DNA from: Chrysomallon squamiferum
Taxonomy: Eukaryota; Mollusca; Gastropoda; Neomphalida; Peltospiridae
NCBI GenBank assembly: GCA_012295275.1
Contig: CM022665.1
Span: 22,290,002 to 22,354,001 of the forward strand
Reading direction: 5' to 3'
DNA: 64,000 nucleotides
Shown here: piece after piece, positions 1 through 13,764 of the stretch
How positions within the stretch are numbered: the first letter of the stretch is position 1
Layout: every line of letters starts with the position of its first letter
Notes under the pieces: model-generated
What the model was told of the DNA's origin: nothing
The model's database searches: none
Seen by the model: only the letters and a program-made list of their open reading frames with translations
Made by a program: the position numbers and the translations under genes

Positions 1-154
1 TCTTTATTTTAGTTACATTTTGTTAGAAATATAAATAATATTAACATTTAAATCCCGTATTTGTGCCCTACAATTAAATAAATATAGCTGAAATAATAAA
101 TTATAAAACAATAACAACACCAACAACAAAAACAACAATAATAATAGATAGTGA

Positions 155-205
155 TAATATTAATAATAATAATAATAATATTATTGTTGTTGTTGTTGTT
201 ATTGC

Positions 206-272
<67 letters not shown>

Positions 273-273
273 A
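155..273. repeat. AAT/ATT and TTG trinucleotide microsatellites
   Basis: Back-to-back (AAT)n, (TTG)n and (ATT)n runs. The long asparagine-rich open frame here is an artefact of the repeat. Confidence 0.9.
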
Positions 274-1186
274 ATAAAAGAAATAAATAACAATCATAAA
301 CTAATATTTCACATTTCTGTAAAAAGTTACAAAAATAATAATAAACAGAGTTTTAAAAACAAGACTGTTATTTAGAAACTGAAACACGAACACTAAAATA
401 AATTCCCTCCTACCTGTTAAAACATTAAGAATCGCTATAGAAATATTTACTTGCACTTGGCTAACGTAGTTATATGTTAAAAACCACATACTTGTCTTTT
501 TACAAACAGTATTTTTCCTTCCAGTTCCCATGCGATTGTATGACATAATTACCTTAGCGGGCTTGTCATCAATATCGCGCTGATCGCATTAGAATAGTTT
601 TTCCATAAAGAATATTCGAAGCAATTACTAAATGACCTTTATTTTCTCTAAAATGTTTATTTTTAACAGGAAACATTAATATTTTTCACCCACAGATGTG
701 AGTGATGCCTCCGTCGTTTTTGAGCATTAAACGTAGACGAAGTCAGTGGCGCGTGTAAAACGTGAATGGATCGAGGGATCGCACTTAATGAGAAAGCCAA
801 CACTCTAATATGGCTGGCCGGTTTGTCAAAAACTTCACAACGAATGCTGCTGCACCACTTGTACCTCTTTATGTCTTCACCGGACATCATCTTTTCCCCA
901 AACTTAACAAGAACGTACCTCTGCTGCCGTTCCTCCCTTTTTTTTTTTTTACACCCTTTCCTTTTACCTCTTCCGATACCCCAACCACCCCTTCCTTTGT
1001 AAGGGAAAACTCAGGACTAATAATTAAATATGTACATTACCTTCTCCTTCCATGCAAACCCTTTTCTTTAGCTCTCCTACGTCTTCCCCTTAAACCCCTT
1101 TTCTTTAACTCTTCTGATACCCATTCCTGTTTACGCACTTGGCATCCATTCTCTTTTCCTACCCTGGTTCCCTCAGCCATAACTCA

Positions 1187-1238
<52 letters not shown>

Positions 1239-2826
1239 TAAAATAAAATAAAAGTAATAATAATAACCCCCTAAAAAAAACCCCAAAAAAAAAAAAACAA
1301 CAACAAAAAAAAACAAAAAAAAAAAAAAAAAAAAAAAAACAGCCTTTCACGAATCCTTTTTTACTAGTGTATATTACTTTTCCCGATACTTCCACCCACT
1401 GAAAATGCACAACGCATATCACTGCATTGAAATACTTCCCGTTTTTTACCACTTACACATCTTCCCCAATAACTTTTCTTCCTACCCCAAAACCGTCCTC
1501 CGTAACTTTATTTCTGTGTCGGGAAGTGCAGAGGCATTTCTTCACAGCATCAAACTCTTTTCCCTTTTCTTTCCCTGCATACCCTCCCCCATTGTGGCAT
1601 ATATCTGAAGACGAATAAAAATGAATCATCGTTTTTCTTCTCTTTTCAGCGTGATTATCACACATTTGGAACACAATGACCTCATGTAGTTGTTAAATAT
1701 CATAAACCGATTTGAATTAATATAGTCTATTATACTGTCAGCTTTAGTGATATCCGCGAAGCGTCATTGTCATCATTATCTCCGTCATAAACAATAATAT
1801 TAATAATATTTGTGTTTTGAAGAAAGCACACGAATATTCAAGTGAGAGACTGTTGTTTGAGATGATACTGAAATATAATAATTATGCAAACTGAAGCAAT
1901 TATTTACACCACCATTTAATCGTTTTATTTTATTTGTTTTTTTTTTTTTTTTTTTGAGGTTTTATTTATTTATTTATTTTATTTTATTTTGTTTATAAAT
2001 TAATAAACACTATATATATATAAATATTAATTTAAAGAGAAACATAATTATATATTTCTGTTTTTTTTTTTTTTTTTTATTTTATATATATATATATATA
2101 TATAACAAATAAATAAATAAATATATATATATAATTTTTTTGTTTTTTTTCTTCTTCTTCTTGTTTTTTTTTTGCTCATGTTGTTATTTTGTTTGTTTCT
2201 TTTTAAATTATTATCAGCATACATTTCTGCATGATCATTACGGTCGGCAGGCAAATCAACAGTATTATCAACATTACTACAGAATGAAAAGATGAATGTT
2301 TGTCAACATTAAAGATTACTTCGTGTCAAACACATGAGCGCGGAAACCCACTGCATCACGTCACTGGATATTCTTATTTGTTTTCATTAAATGGTTTTTC
2401 ATATCCATGCGACACTAGCTGGAACATGAAATAGCTAGTTGTGGAATATTGTGAGGATTGAGCCAAAAGGCTATCAAACATCAATCATGCACTGTGCCCG
2501 TAAGTATTGTTTTTATGTTAAAATTAGGCTGTTTTAAAGTAACACCGAATCAGTTGTTAAATTTGAACGCGTCCACTTTATTCATTTACTTATACAACCA
2601 TGTAATGGAGTAATAGTTTCTGGAAAAAACGAAACCGAAATTTAAAAAAAAAAAATGAAACTTAACAAGCAGTAATAATAATATTTATGACAACAACAAA
2701 TAACAACAACAACAACAACAATAATAATGATAAAAATTTCATCATTGAATTTAACTATTGTAATATATAACAATTCATTGAATATACCATTTTTGTTTGT
2801 TTGTTTGCTTGTTTTTTTTTTTTTTT

Positions 2827-2857
<31 letters not shown>

Positions 2858-3960
2858 TTATTATTACTATTATTAGTTTAATTATTGTTATTATTATTTT
2901 ATTTATTTTTTCAGTTTCGGCATATTTTGAATTTTTAATCACAAATATAGCTGAAAATATCATGAAATATTTGAAAATAATAATAAATTATAAATGCATG
3001 TAAATAATATTATAAATTTTTCAATGTTTCCTAACCATATTGAACGAAGTAGGAAACAAAAGGTATTTTGCAAGCAATAATACATACCTAAAGATTTAAT
3101 ATTCACTTATAAAACACCATTTTTAAAAACTGATGTATCAAAACAGAATTTATGGTTTCTTACTAACATATACTTTTTTAAAATTAGTTTAAACGTTCAC
3201 TTGCTTATTTTTTGATGAACTGATCTAGAATTTTAGAGTACTTTGTTGTGGATTATAAGCTTCAAAATTAAATGAATTTCATTATATAGAAAAACAAAAC
3301 AAAACATCCATTAAGTTTCTTTCTTTCTTTCATTTTGTTTATTTATTTATTTATTTATTTGTAGTTGCTGTTCTTGTTGTTGTTATTGTAATTTTATATT
3401 ACAATAAATTAAGTAACATTTGGCATGCTGTATTTACAATGATAAAATTGGAGGTGAACTCCTATTAGCAACATTCAAAAACAGATTATTTTAACAGTAA
3501 GTTATCTTTTATAAAGTGATGAAACAAATTAAATATATTAGTAGTTTGTTAAAATTGGGTATGTTTTTGTTTTGTATTTGGTTTGGGGTTTTGGAGGGGA
3601 TTGGGGAATTGTTTTTATTTAAACTTATTCTGAATTTAAAACTGCATGTTGTTTGACTTCATTATTTTTAGAACATGCAGATGATAGAAAACCTTTTCTC
3701 TGATGCAGAAAAGGTAATAATAATAATAACAATAACAATAACAACAACAGTAATAATAATAATAATAATTTTTGAACGAATTAGTTAATGAACTGAATAA
3801 TTTATTATGTTAGAGACTACACACATTTCACACACGCACGCACACACACAGACACAGAAATACACGCAAACACGTGTACTCCGCAAGTACTTTAATCTTT
3901 TTCTCTTTCACTAATTTTATTTTTTCATATATCTGATTTTATCCCCTTTTTCTACTAATT

Positions 3961-3967
<7 letters not shown>
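274..3967. other. Intergenic, no gene supported
   Basis: Mostly AT-rich simple sequence. Unique, more balanced stretches occur at 660-900, 1,340-1,680 and 2,230-2,540. Open frames at 766-1,241 cross poly-T or AAT runs and show no recognisable domain. Confidence 0.6.
1187..1340. repeat. (AAT)n followed by A-rich tract
   Basis: (AAT)n at 1,187-1,236, then C-interrupted poly-A ending in about 24 A at 1,316-1,339. Confidence 0.9.

Positions 3968-4054
<87 letters not shown>
3968..4054. repeat. Compound (CT)n(TA)n microsatellite
   Basis: About 26 CT units (3,968-4,019) pass directly into about 17 TA units. The same CT-then-TA order appears at 9,134-9,201. Confidence 0.95.
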
Positions 4055-4057
<3 letters not shown>

Positions 4058-4200
4058 CCTCACACACACACATATATACATGTATATATTATTTTCTCTT
4101 TCTGCATAGTTTTCTTTTTCTCACTCTCCCCCTGCTCCTCAGTTCGTTGTCTTTACATTCTCTCAAGATCCACTCACACGTCCAAACTTGAGCATCATCT

Positions 4201-4205
<5 letters not shown>

Positions 4206-4265
<60 letters not shown>
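4206..4265. repeat. (CT)n microsatellite, ~30 units
   Basis: Pure CT run 150 bp after the compound repeat at 3,968-4,054. It is polypyrimidine on the plus strand. Confidence 0.95.
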
Positions 4266-4271
<6 letters not shown>

Positions 4272-4696
4272 CAGATTTCTTGGATCCGCCCTGAAGACCT
4301 CTGACGAAAGTAGAGAATGTTTCAGTGTTTGTGAAAGACGAAACCTGTCTCTGCGTATCAAAGTACTTCTAGTGGATATCATTAAACGAAGATTGAGGTG
4401 CGAGCTGTCAATCACACACTGAAAAACTCAAGATCCGCATCTTGAGAAGTACTTATCTACAAGAGTCCTTTCACTTTTTTTCCACCGACTTGGAAAGTAA
4501 ATTAGGGTTGATATCGGTCACAAAGTAATTTTGTGGTCACGAGAACTTAACTTAAAGAACATATATACATATATATATATATAATTATACAAGTTTTAGT
4601 TTTATTTTATAAGTAATTTATTTCAAGAGCTGTGTCCTTATATAACTTTACCATATACCTGTTACCTGCTGAACATTCAAGATCATCTATCCTAAC

Positions 4697-4800
4697 AGAA
4701 CTATTACTAAATCGTTTTATTATATATCTATCAGATTATTATTAATCTAGAACTATTACTAAATCGTTTTATTATATTCCTATCAGATTATTATTAATCA
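4697..4800. repeat. 52-bp tandem duplication, two copies
   Basis: AGAACTATTACTAAATCGTT and the following ~30 bases begin at 4,697 and again at 4,749, with two or three differences. It is a recent local duplication in intergenic DNA. Confidence 0.85.
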
Positions 4801-5831
4801 AGAATTTTTGTCACTGACAGGTTCTTTATCATATAGGCCCTATGTATTACACTTTTACTAATTCATGTTATTTTTTATTTTAATTATCTATTAATTTGTA
4901 TCTATTGTAAAAAAATGTATTATTATTATCCTGTCATTAGATGCATACCTTTTACCTATTCTAAAAGATGAGTTCTAATAAAGTTCATTATTTTTCTACT
5001 GACTATTCCAGGATTTGCATCCTAAAAGATCTTACTAAGATATCTCTATTATCTTTTGTCTATATTCAGATTTAAGCCTGAAAAAAACCCTTTATTATTG
5101 CAGTTATTATTATATACTTATTACCTTTTGACTTTTGTCCTGTCCACTTATTACATTCGTAGAACCCTGTAAAATGTTGGGGGTTTTTGTTTCCTAACAA
5201 ACTTTTTCCTATACATCTTCCAACATTTTTATCACAAAATGAAGCAATAAAGTTAACTATAGCTATAATTTTGTTTCGTTTGTTTCTTTTGAGGAATATA
5301 TGTTTATCTGAACATTTTGTGAATATACAAAGTTAAACTTCGAGTATAAACAACAGCCGTAATTCGTTTAGCAGTCCATACACAATTCTTTCGTAGAAGT
5401 CTCAGGGTTTCTTCCCGTTGTTGTAAATGCCCCACTACTATTTATCAAAAGATGTGCTTTGTGTTTATTTAAAATCTATCTTACTCGAAAAGAGTAAACT
5501 ATAAACAGAAAATAAAAAAAAATGACTTCCTATATCAAATTATTAAGTAATTATCATTTGATTAAAATTTGTATTAATAATATAATGTTTTAAGGTGTCA
5601 GAAAACAGAGTATTCATTAAGTTGGTCTATCAGTCTATAAAATCTCAAGCACAGACACAAGTACAGAGACACTTTACATAGAATCACAGGAATACATTTT
5701 TTACAAGGAAATGAAATAAATAGATAAGGGAAGAGGGATGGACACAGAGAAAGTGAGAGAGATAACAACAAAAGGAGAGCATCTGAGACAGATGGAGTAA
5801 GACAGAGATAATAATAAAAAGGAAGATACAG

Positions 5832-5835
<4 letters not shown>

Positions 5836-5916
<81 letters not shown>
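5836..5916. repeat. (GA)n microsatellite, ~40 units
   Basis: Uninterrupted GA run with purine-rich flanks on the plus strand, long enough for a triplex-forming mirror repeat. Confidence 0.95.
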
Positions 5917-5921
<5 letters not shown>

Positions 5922-7167
5922 AAGAAAGAGAAGTTAAGTTGAAGATGAAAGACAAAGCCAGAATATATACACATCACACTAACCTAGAGATGTTTAGGCG
6001 TACTATACACCACAACAAAGATATTATCTTTTTCCAAGGTGACAGGCATCAAAAAAACCAAAAAAATGCTTTTTACGACAGAAAAAACTGGGAGGTAAAA
6101 ATGTAGTAAAAATATGAAATGCACCATCAGCAACGCCTTGATTTGTCGTAATTGCAAACCCGAAACCACTCCCGTATACAAATTCGCTTGAAAAGAAGTA
6201 CACGGCAAATGGGGCATGGGAAACAAAACAAAGTATATAAACAATGTAAGTCATCAACATGCAGAATTACTACAATATGCTGCTGGTATCTCGGCAACAT
6301 CTCACTAAGTTCAAATTATTCATGACCGCTTGCCAGCGAGTTGAAACACTGCGTTAAGAAATAATAGATTTGAAAACCATTGCTTTAGAATGATGTATGG
6401 GAAATTAAAGACGCCACAGAACCGTTCATATATGCTGGTGGTATGGTTGGAACACTGTGTTAAAACGAAATATGCTGTTTGTGTAACAGTGTTTGAAATT
6501 TAAAAGAAAAACTAAAGAGTGAGAAGGAAAACGAGCCAGTTTTATAACAATGGTACAGTGAAAATCAGTGTTGAATCACACACGGAGTCACAGTTTCTGA
6601 ATATGTAATCTAATAGTCATGCATTGTTTAAGACGAAGGTGAACATTTATGAACATTTTAATTCTTTAAAATTTGTCTTAAATATTTGTTTACAGCGGAA
6701 TATTTTTGGATGCTTATGGACATTTATCGATCATTTGATGCTTATTTCTTCTTTACATAAGCAAATATAGTTATTTATTTAATAACGGAAAATTTTAATA
6801 CAATATATTTTTTTCTTTCTTTCTTTTTACTGAACGTTAATTCGATACATATATTTTTTTATAGTCGTTTTTAGATAAATGCCGATTTTGGCCCATTTTA
6901 TATTATTATTTTTACTGTTCTGTAATATTTGTTTTCAATATTTATTCAAGTTATATATATATATATATATATATATTATTTTAAATATGTTTGAGCAACT
7001 AGTTCTTTCAATCGTGACGGAGAATGTGAAAATATATATGTTTTTCTACAAGAAAAGTATAGCTGGTTTTCTTGTAAGTTTGTTGTGCATGAGTCTGTCT
7101 TTTAAGGGTATCGTGAAACTAAATATAATTTACTTTAAAGAAAAATAATTTTAAGGACAAAAATAAT

Positions 7168-7169
<2 letters not shown>

Positions 7170-7261
<92 letters not shown>
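7170..7261. repeat. (GA)n microsatellite, ~46 units
   Basis: Longest pure dinucleotide run in the window. It is purine on the plus strand like the one at 5,836. Confidence 0.95.
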
Positions 7262-7265
<4 letters not shown>

Positions 7266-7812
7266 TCAGATAAGATTTCAAACTGCTGGTACAGACTGGA
7301 TAAAAAAGATTACTCTTTAATAACCCAACTTCCCACTTCAAAGATGTCGACTTACGGAAAAAACTAGATGATTGTTTAATTACTTCTAGATACTGCAGCT
7401 GAATTTAGATATATGGTGGCCTTGCACCAGTGGGTAAAAAAATATATATATTATTTGTAAATCATGTACTTATTACACTACTGAAATATTAAGAATTTGG
7501 CAAAAAGCAAGAAAACAAACTGTACGTATAAAATACATTTTAAATATCATGTGACGTATGAAATATAATTGTTAATGCCTCAGTTAATTGCAATAGGAAA
7601 TTTGAATTCATATAAAAAAATAATAATAATATACATATATTTATTTTATTCTCCTCCGGGAAATGAGAGTAATGTTAACGAAACTTCAGAAAGTCAATAA
7701 TAAAAAATAATAAAAAAAATAATAATTTTAAAAATAAAATGTTTTGACCTTAATTGACCTTTAAGTAAACGCCTTGCAGGTGAGTGCTTCATTGCCGTCT
7801 ATTTCGGAGTCT

Positions 7813-7824
7813 TTTGGCGGGAAA
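7813..7824. promoter_or_regulatory. Perfect E2F consensus site
   Basis: TTTGGCGGGAAA fits TTTSGCGSGAAA fully. It lies in a 600-bp island (about 7,740-8,400) that is richer in CpG and free of simple repeats, amid microsatellite DNA. No gene start is recognisable nearby, so its function is unknown. Confidence 0.35.
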
Positions 7825-8478
7825 GCGCAGACAACTGAACAACTTCAAAGCAAATTTTAATGGTAAGGTTAAGTTATGTTAGCGGCGCAGTAAGATACAC
7901 GTAATCACAAAGTGACTGACACTGACCTATTCTTTCCCTACTAGAATATCGATGTCAGCTCTTTTGGTGCACTGCTGTCTCGTTTTAAAATAACACAGGG
8001 TAAATTTCGCCGAAATGTCGTCTCAGTTTATTGCGTTCGTCAAATCCCGCCATATTTCGTGATGTATTCCCCACATAAATAAGAAAATTCTGACATTTTC
8101 TATTTGCTCACTGGGTGGAGAGTTAATTGTAATTTAAATATAACCCCCTAGCGTCAGCATCTTTTACGTGTCCGTGTTTTTCAGCTGCAATATTCTCAAG
8201 TAATTATCGTCATTTGCTAATTACAATATTTATTACTTTGTTAGAACTCTTCCTAATGGCCTGCTTTATTACAAAAGCATGTGTCTGAGCATGCGTTAAA
8301 TCGATCAGTGTTTCCCGTAATACAGGAAGCTGTTTATACGATCGACACCCGGTAGTCTTTGTAAACATAATACTAACAAACTTAACTAAACAGTTTGCAT
8401 CGGAATGAAAGGAATTTCTTATCAACGAGACTTTCTAATCGAAATATGCTAGCTATGTTATTGTTTTTATCAATTTTG

Positions 8479-8512
<34 letters not shown>

Positions 8513-9132
8513 TTTTTCCGTTTCGTTTTCTTATTTCTTTTTTTTTCTTCTATTTTTCTTCTATTCTTCTCTCATTTTTTTTTTTTTTTTTTTACTTTAT
8601 CTTTCATATTTTCTTTCTTCTTCTTCTTCTTTTTGTACAGAAAATAATTATACGAATCCATGGAATGTTGAAGGGGGAGCCATGGATATTTTCCCCTCTA
8701 CTCATGATCATTTCACTCATTTTAAATTTCAAGCTCGTTCGCGCAAGAATTTTCTTGAGTTTTATATTATTATATATATTATATTTACTGTAATACATCT
8801 TCATTTTATTTTCACTGTCATGTTAATTTATTTATCTCAAACATTTCTGATGTTCAAATGGGGTTTTTTCAGTGTCATATCAATTTTGTTGTTTTGGGGT
8901 TTTTTACTTTTAAAATAAATTAAAAAGTTATAAAAGTCAGAAAGATGCTAATAAACTATGGTTTTTAAAGGTGTAAAAAAGAATAAATCTAATTATTACT
9001 AATGTAAAATAAAATGTTTAGAGAGAAGGTAAAAAAGTAAAGAGTTTTAAATTAAGCTCTGTATGAATGTTCACTTTGAAGTAAAATATTAAAAAATAAA
9101 TTATTCATACTTGTTAATCTCTGAACACAGTG

Positions 9133-9236
<104 letters not shown>

Positions 9237-9959
9237 ATTCTGTCTGTGTATCTTCATATCTACCTCTATGTGTATACTAAATTTTGTGTATATGTGTCCC
9301 TCTTTTATGTCTGTGTTATTTATTCCGCAATTATTTTTTTTTATTTATTTTTTTTTCTTCTGTTTAACCATTCACTTCCAAGTGCAATGACAAACCAAAT
9401 CAAAGACTTAAATATCATTATAACTATCCGCACGTGCCGCCGTCACCTTATTACAGAGACAGGAATAATGAAAGACAAGCCACACTTTACCTTGCACTGA
9501 CATTTTTGCGAAGTTTTCAAGCAAAACACAATGACTGGAATATGCCATACATATCCGTATCTAATTGATCGAACAGAACATCAAAGACAACGGCAAATTG
9601 CTGTTCACCCGGCAACAAGTACAACACTGTAAAAGAGAAAACAAACCTTGTCATATAGATCACATTTCATTGTCTTTGCACCAATCTCCGAGACAGAAAG
9701 ATGAAGAAAAACAAAGAGATGTGTCAGAATCTATTGTTCTTCATTCCCATTGCGCACCCTCTGACTTGTTTTCATCATGACAGACGTCGGCGTTGGCGGC
9801 AGATGATGATGATGAGGCGCCTTATCGTGGACTCGAGGAATGACCGGCACCCGGTCTCTGTCGCCTTTGCTTCGTTGTATCTGATTGTTTCTCTTCAACG
9901 TGACGGCATCTGTGGTTACTGGGTTCGAAATGTGTCAAGGGTAAAGATATGAACTGTAA

Positions 9960-9963
9960 TGAC

Positions 9964-10013
<50 letters not shown>

Positions 10014-10275
10014 TTTATTTTTTTATTTTTATTTTTTATTATTATTATTTTTTTTTTCTTTAGTTGTTTCTTTATTTTTCTGTTTATCTGTCTAGCTAGC
10101 CAGCTATCTTTCTATCCATCTATCAATTTATCTTTATTTCTATCTGTATCTACTTATTCATTTATTTATGTGTCTTTCTCTCTATCTGTTTATCTATTTA
10201 TTTATTTTTTGATCCGTTGTTAGTTAGTTAGTTAATTTGTTTGTTTCGTTCTTTATTTATTTATTTCGTAACGGG
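9960..10275. repeat. (ATT)n and T-rich tetranucleotide blocks
   Basis: (ATT)n at 9,967-10,012, then T-rich sequence with TATC, TTTA and TAGT repeats up to about 10,275. Confidence 0.85.
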
Positions 10276-10489
10276 TTTTTATTTTTAAAAGTTGACTACA
10301 CACATACACACACATACGTATGTACAAGAAAAATTATTTTCTTTATTTTAGTTTCTTTTTTTCTGTTTAATCTGAAAAACAAATGGAAATAAGTTTTGAG
10401 TTTTATTTGAAGTATTTTTGTAAAATAGTTTTTTAATATTAGTTTGACCGTTATTTTAGTCAAACAAATAAATATAAGCTATTTATCGG

Positions 10490-10640
10490 TTTCCTTTTTA
10501 TTTATTTATTCATTTATTTATTTATACATTTATTTATTTATTTATTCATTTATTTATTTATACATTTATTGGTTTGTTTGTTTGTTTATTATTTATTCAT
10601 TTATTTATTTAATCAAATATATATATATATATATATATAT
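10490..10640. repeat. (TTTA)n/(TTTG)n/(TA)n block
   Basis: Imperfect TTTA repeats with TTCA and TACA variants repeating in the same order twice (10,500-10,530 and 10,535-10,570), then TTTG, then (TA)n at 10,617-10,640. Confidence 0.85.
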
Positions 10641-11034
10641 AGTTATTTTTTTAAATTTTATGATAATTTTATATTATTGAGTTTGACAGTTAAAATATTA
10701 AAGTTATGACTTTTAAATTTATTTTGCATTTAACTGCTACACTGTTCATTTTCATTCTTTCTTTTTCTTTTTCTTTTATTATATATATATTTTTTTTCTC
10801 GTTTGATTTGTTTGTCTTTTTTATATTTCATTTCATTTCATTTATTTTTTTTATTTTTTTTATTTTTTTTATTTGTATATATTTATCATCATCATTATCA
10901 TTACCATTCAGAATTTAGTTGGAAGCGTCTGCCAAAAAACCCCCCAAAATGTCTTCATGAATGAAAACTTACTCTTGTTTTTTTTAAACTACTACTGGTA
11001 CACGTGAAATGCTGTCATTACAACAAGAATTGCA

Positions 11035-11066
<32 letters not shown>

Positions 11067-12114
11067 ATACCGAGTTTGTTTTAACAACACTAGAAATCTG
11101 TTTCATAAGTTAGATATAAAATATTATAGGTACATTAAACTTAATAATAAATGACGCAATAATAAATATTTTGTTTAAGGTATGAACTCCAGAAGTAAAT
11201 AAACGATAATAATTTCTAATAACACTGTTGTTTAATGTGAATATTTACCATAAATTTGAAAACAAATTCTTAAAAACATCTGTTATTTTGTTTTATTTTT
11301 ATTTATTTTTTCTATTTATTATATAGTATTACAAATTTTAATTTTTTTTTTTTTTTTTTTCATTTCATTTTTTTGTTTATTTTTATTACTTGTTGTTTTT
11401 CTTCCTAATTTTGTTATTTATGATAATGATAATATATTATTGCTATTATTACATCTATCTTAATAAATTAACAGTGATTACAAACCAAAAATTTAAATAT
11501 TTAAAATAACTGTATAAACAACACTTCAAAGCATGTCAGATATAAATATATTTTTCCTAATCATCTTTCAGCTGTTAATATATTTTATTACCTGTTCACA
11601 AATTACCTGAACAAACTTAAAAAAACAAATCGGTTAATAAGGAAGATAGGTACCAAACTCTTTATGTCCGTTCTTTTTTTTTTTTTTTTTTTTCTTTTTT
11701 TCCCCATTCCTGTTCCATTCTAAAATGATATTCCAGATTTGAAGAACCCTATGAAATAATTAATGTGAATTTTTTGACAGGTGCCTCAGATTGACAGTAC
11801 CTCTGTTCCGACAACCGCGTGCCTGGGGCGTTTTTCACGCGCCGTTAGTGCAAGAAATGTCAAAACACGTTCAATTTATCTTTCCGTTCCTTTGGCGATG
11901 CGATATATTTCTTTGAATTTCTGTCGAAAAATTATAGCTTTCCTTCTTCATATAACAGTGCAGAGGTATTTCTCAAAGGAAACTTTACTTTTTCGTTTCA
12001 GAATTTTTTTTTTTTTTTTTTTTTTATCTTTCATTTTGATTAACTTTTTGTGTATGTCTGTTTTCATGTGACTGAGTAAATCTGAAAGACTGACGAACTG
12101 AGCGGAGGGGAGAC

Positions 12115-12152
<38 letters not shown>

Positions 12153-12255
12153 GGACACGTGCGAGAGGGAGAGAAAAGGTACATGAGGATGAGTGAAAGA
12201 GTGATTTTTGTTTTGTTTCTTTGTAGTTTTTTATTTTTTTTTTTTTTTTATTTCT

Positions 12256-12290
<35 letters not shown>

Positions 12291-12452
12291 GCTCTTGCTT
12301 GGAAATGACCGAATTTTTTAAATATATATTTTTTTTTCTGCGTACAAATTGTACTAGCTAATTAAATTCTGTCATTTGTTTTCTATCTCATTTAGTCCAC
12401 TTTTACATTTTACATGATCAATGTCTGAAAAATAATGTAAAATCGACATCAA

Positions 12453-12460
12453 TGTTTTCA

Positions 12461-12492
<32 letters not shown>

Positions 12493-12757
12493 TAAATCTA
12501 TAAATAAATAAATAAATGAAAAGTAAAGATATTTTCTATACGATTCATAATGCATTAAATTATTCATTATTTTTTATTTTTACTAATTATTAAACATTAT
12601 GCTAAAATCACAAAGTGTGTGTATACATGTATGTGTACATACACACGCATGTATGCACACATATATACACCCAAGCATAAACCCAAACACATAAAGACAT
12701 AACCATATTATCTTTTTAACTGTAACATATATACTACAACATAGCAAACTATTTTCA

Positions 12758-12826
<69 letters not shown>

Positions 12827-13083
12827 TATATAAGTAAATAAATAATTGAAAAAATATAAGATATTTTCTGTACCATTCATCATGCATTAAAATATTCATT
12901 TTTTTATTTTTTATTTTTTATAATTATTAAATATTATAGTAAAATAACAACGTGTGCGTATTCATTATATGTGTACACACACACGCAAACATGCACATTC
13001 ATATACATCCATGTATAACTGCAAACACATAAACCACATAATCATATTATCTTTTTACCTGTAGCATAAGAAACTATTTTCAG
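12453..13083. repeat. Tandem duplication, two ~300-bp units each opening with (AAT)n
   Basis: Unit A is about 12,453-12,750 and unit B about 12,751-13,075, followed by a third ATTTTCAG boundary at 13,076-13,083. Each starts with TTTTCA then (AAT)n. Each continues with a matching block (AGATATTTTCT, ATTCATNATGCATTAAA), a CA/TG-rich stretch (GTGTACA...CACACGCA), CAAACACATAAA and ATATTATCTTTTTA. The copies differ by many substitutions and by (AAT)n length (about 9 versus about 22 repeats). Confidence 0.8.
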
Positions 13084-13656
13084 GTACAGAGAAGAACAAT
13101 AAACAAACAGAAAACTACATGATGTATATCTTATGATATATTTGTGTTTTGTGTTGTTTCGGTATTTACTCTCAAACATTTAGTTTACACAGAAGAATAC
13201 ATTCGTTATTATTGTTTTTCCGTTCTTTTCCTTTAAGTTAACAAAAAAAAAAAAAAAAAAAAAAAAATTATTTTCACTTTTTCTTTTTGCTTATATTTGT
13301 TCTTCTTTTCACTTCAAGAAAGTATTCTGTAAAAAGGTATAATAAAAAAAAAAAAAAAAAAATATGAATAGTAATAATATTAATTAATATTATTAGTAAA
13401 AATATTAGTATAATGATTACTTATTTATTTATTTTATTTTATTTTATTTCATTTTATATCATTTCATTTAACTTTATTTATTTTACTTTATTTTACTTTA
13501 TATTTTATTTATTAGTTTCAATTATATTTACTAAAATTAAATTAAATATTCTTTTCAGAAAAGAATAATAATAAATAAAATAATAATAATAAAATAAGTA
13601 AAATAAGAATTAATAGTTTAAAAAAAATTATGAATATTTAAAATATGGTTCATAAA

Positions 13657-13693
<37 letters not shown>

Positions 13694-13764
13694 CTTAGGC
13701 TACGATTATGATTTTACGAATTAAATAGCATGTTTACCAGTTTTATTTCAGTATTTTGAAACCG

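Larger units (their letters stand above)
4270..7169. other. Intergenic, no gene supported
   Basis: AT-rich unique sequence with the 52-bp duplication at 4,697-4,800 and the GA repeat at 5,836. The 5,980-6,600 stretch is less AT-rich, but its open frames (minus strand, 5,984-6,260) match no family I know. Confidence 0.6.

Noticed and set aside
766-1241. Possible small gene (78 and 143 aa frames)
   Set aside because: The frames run into poly-T and AAT repeats and no domain or splice pattern is visible. The balanced part (700-900) may be regulatory at most.
9915-9940. tRNA-like B-box word GGGTTCGAAAT
   Set aside because: No A-box at the right distance and no cloverleaf can be drawn.
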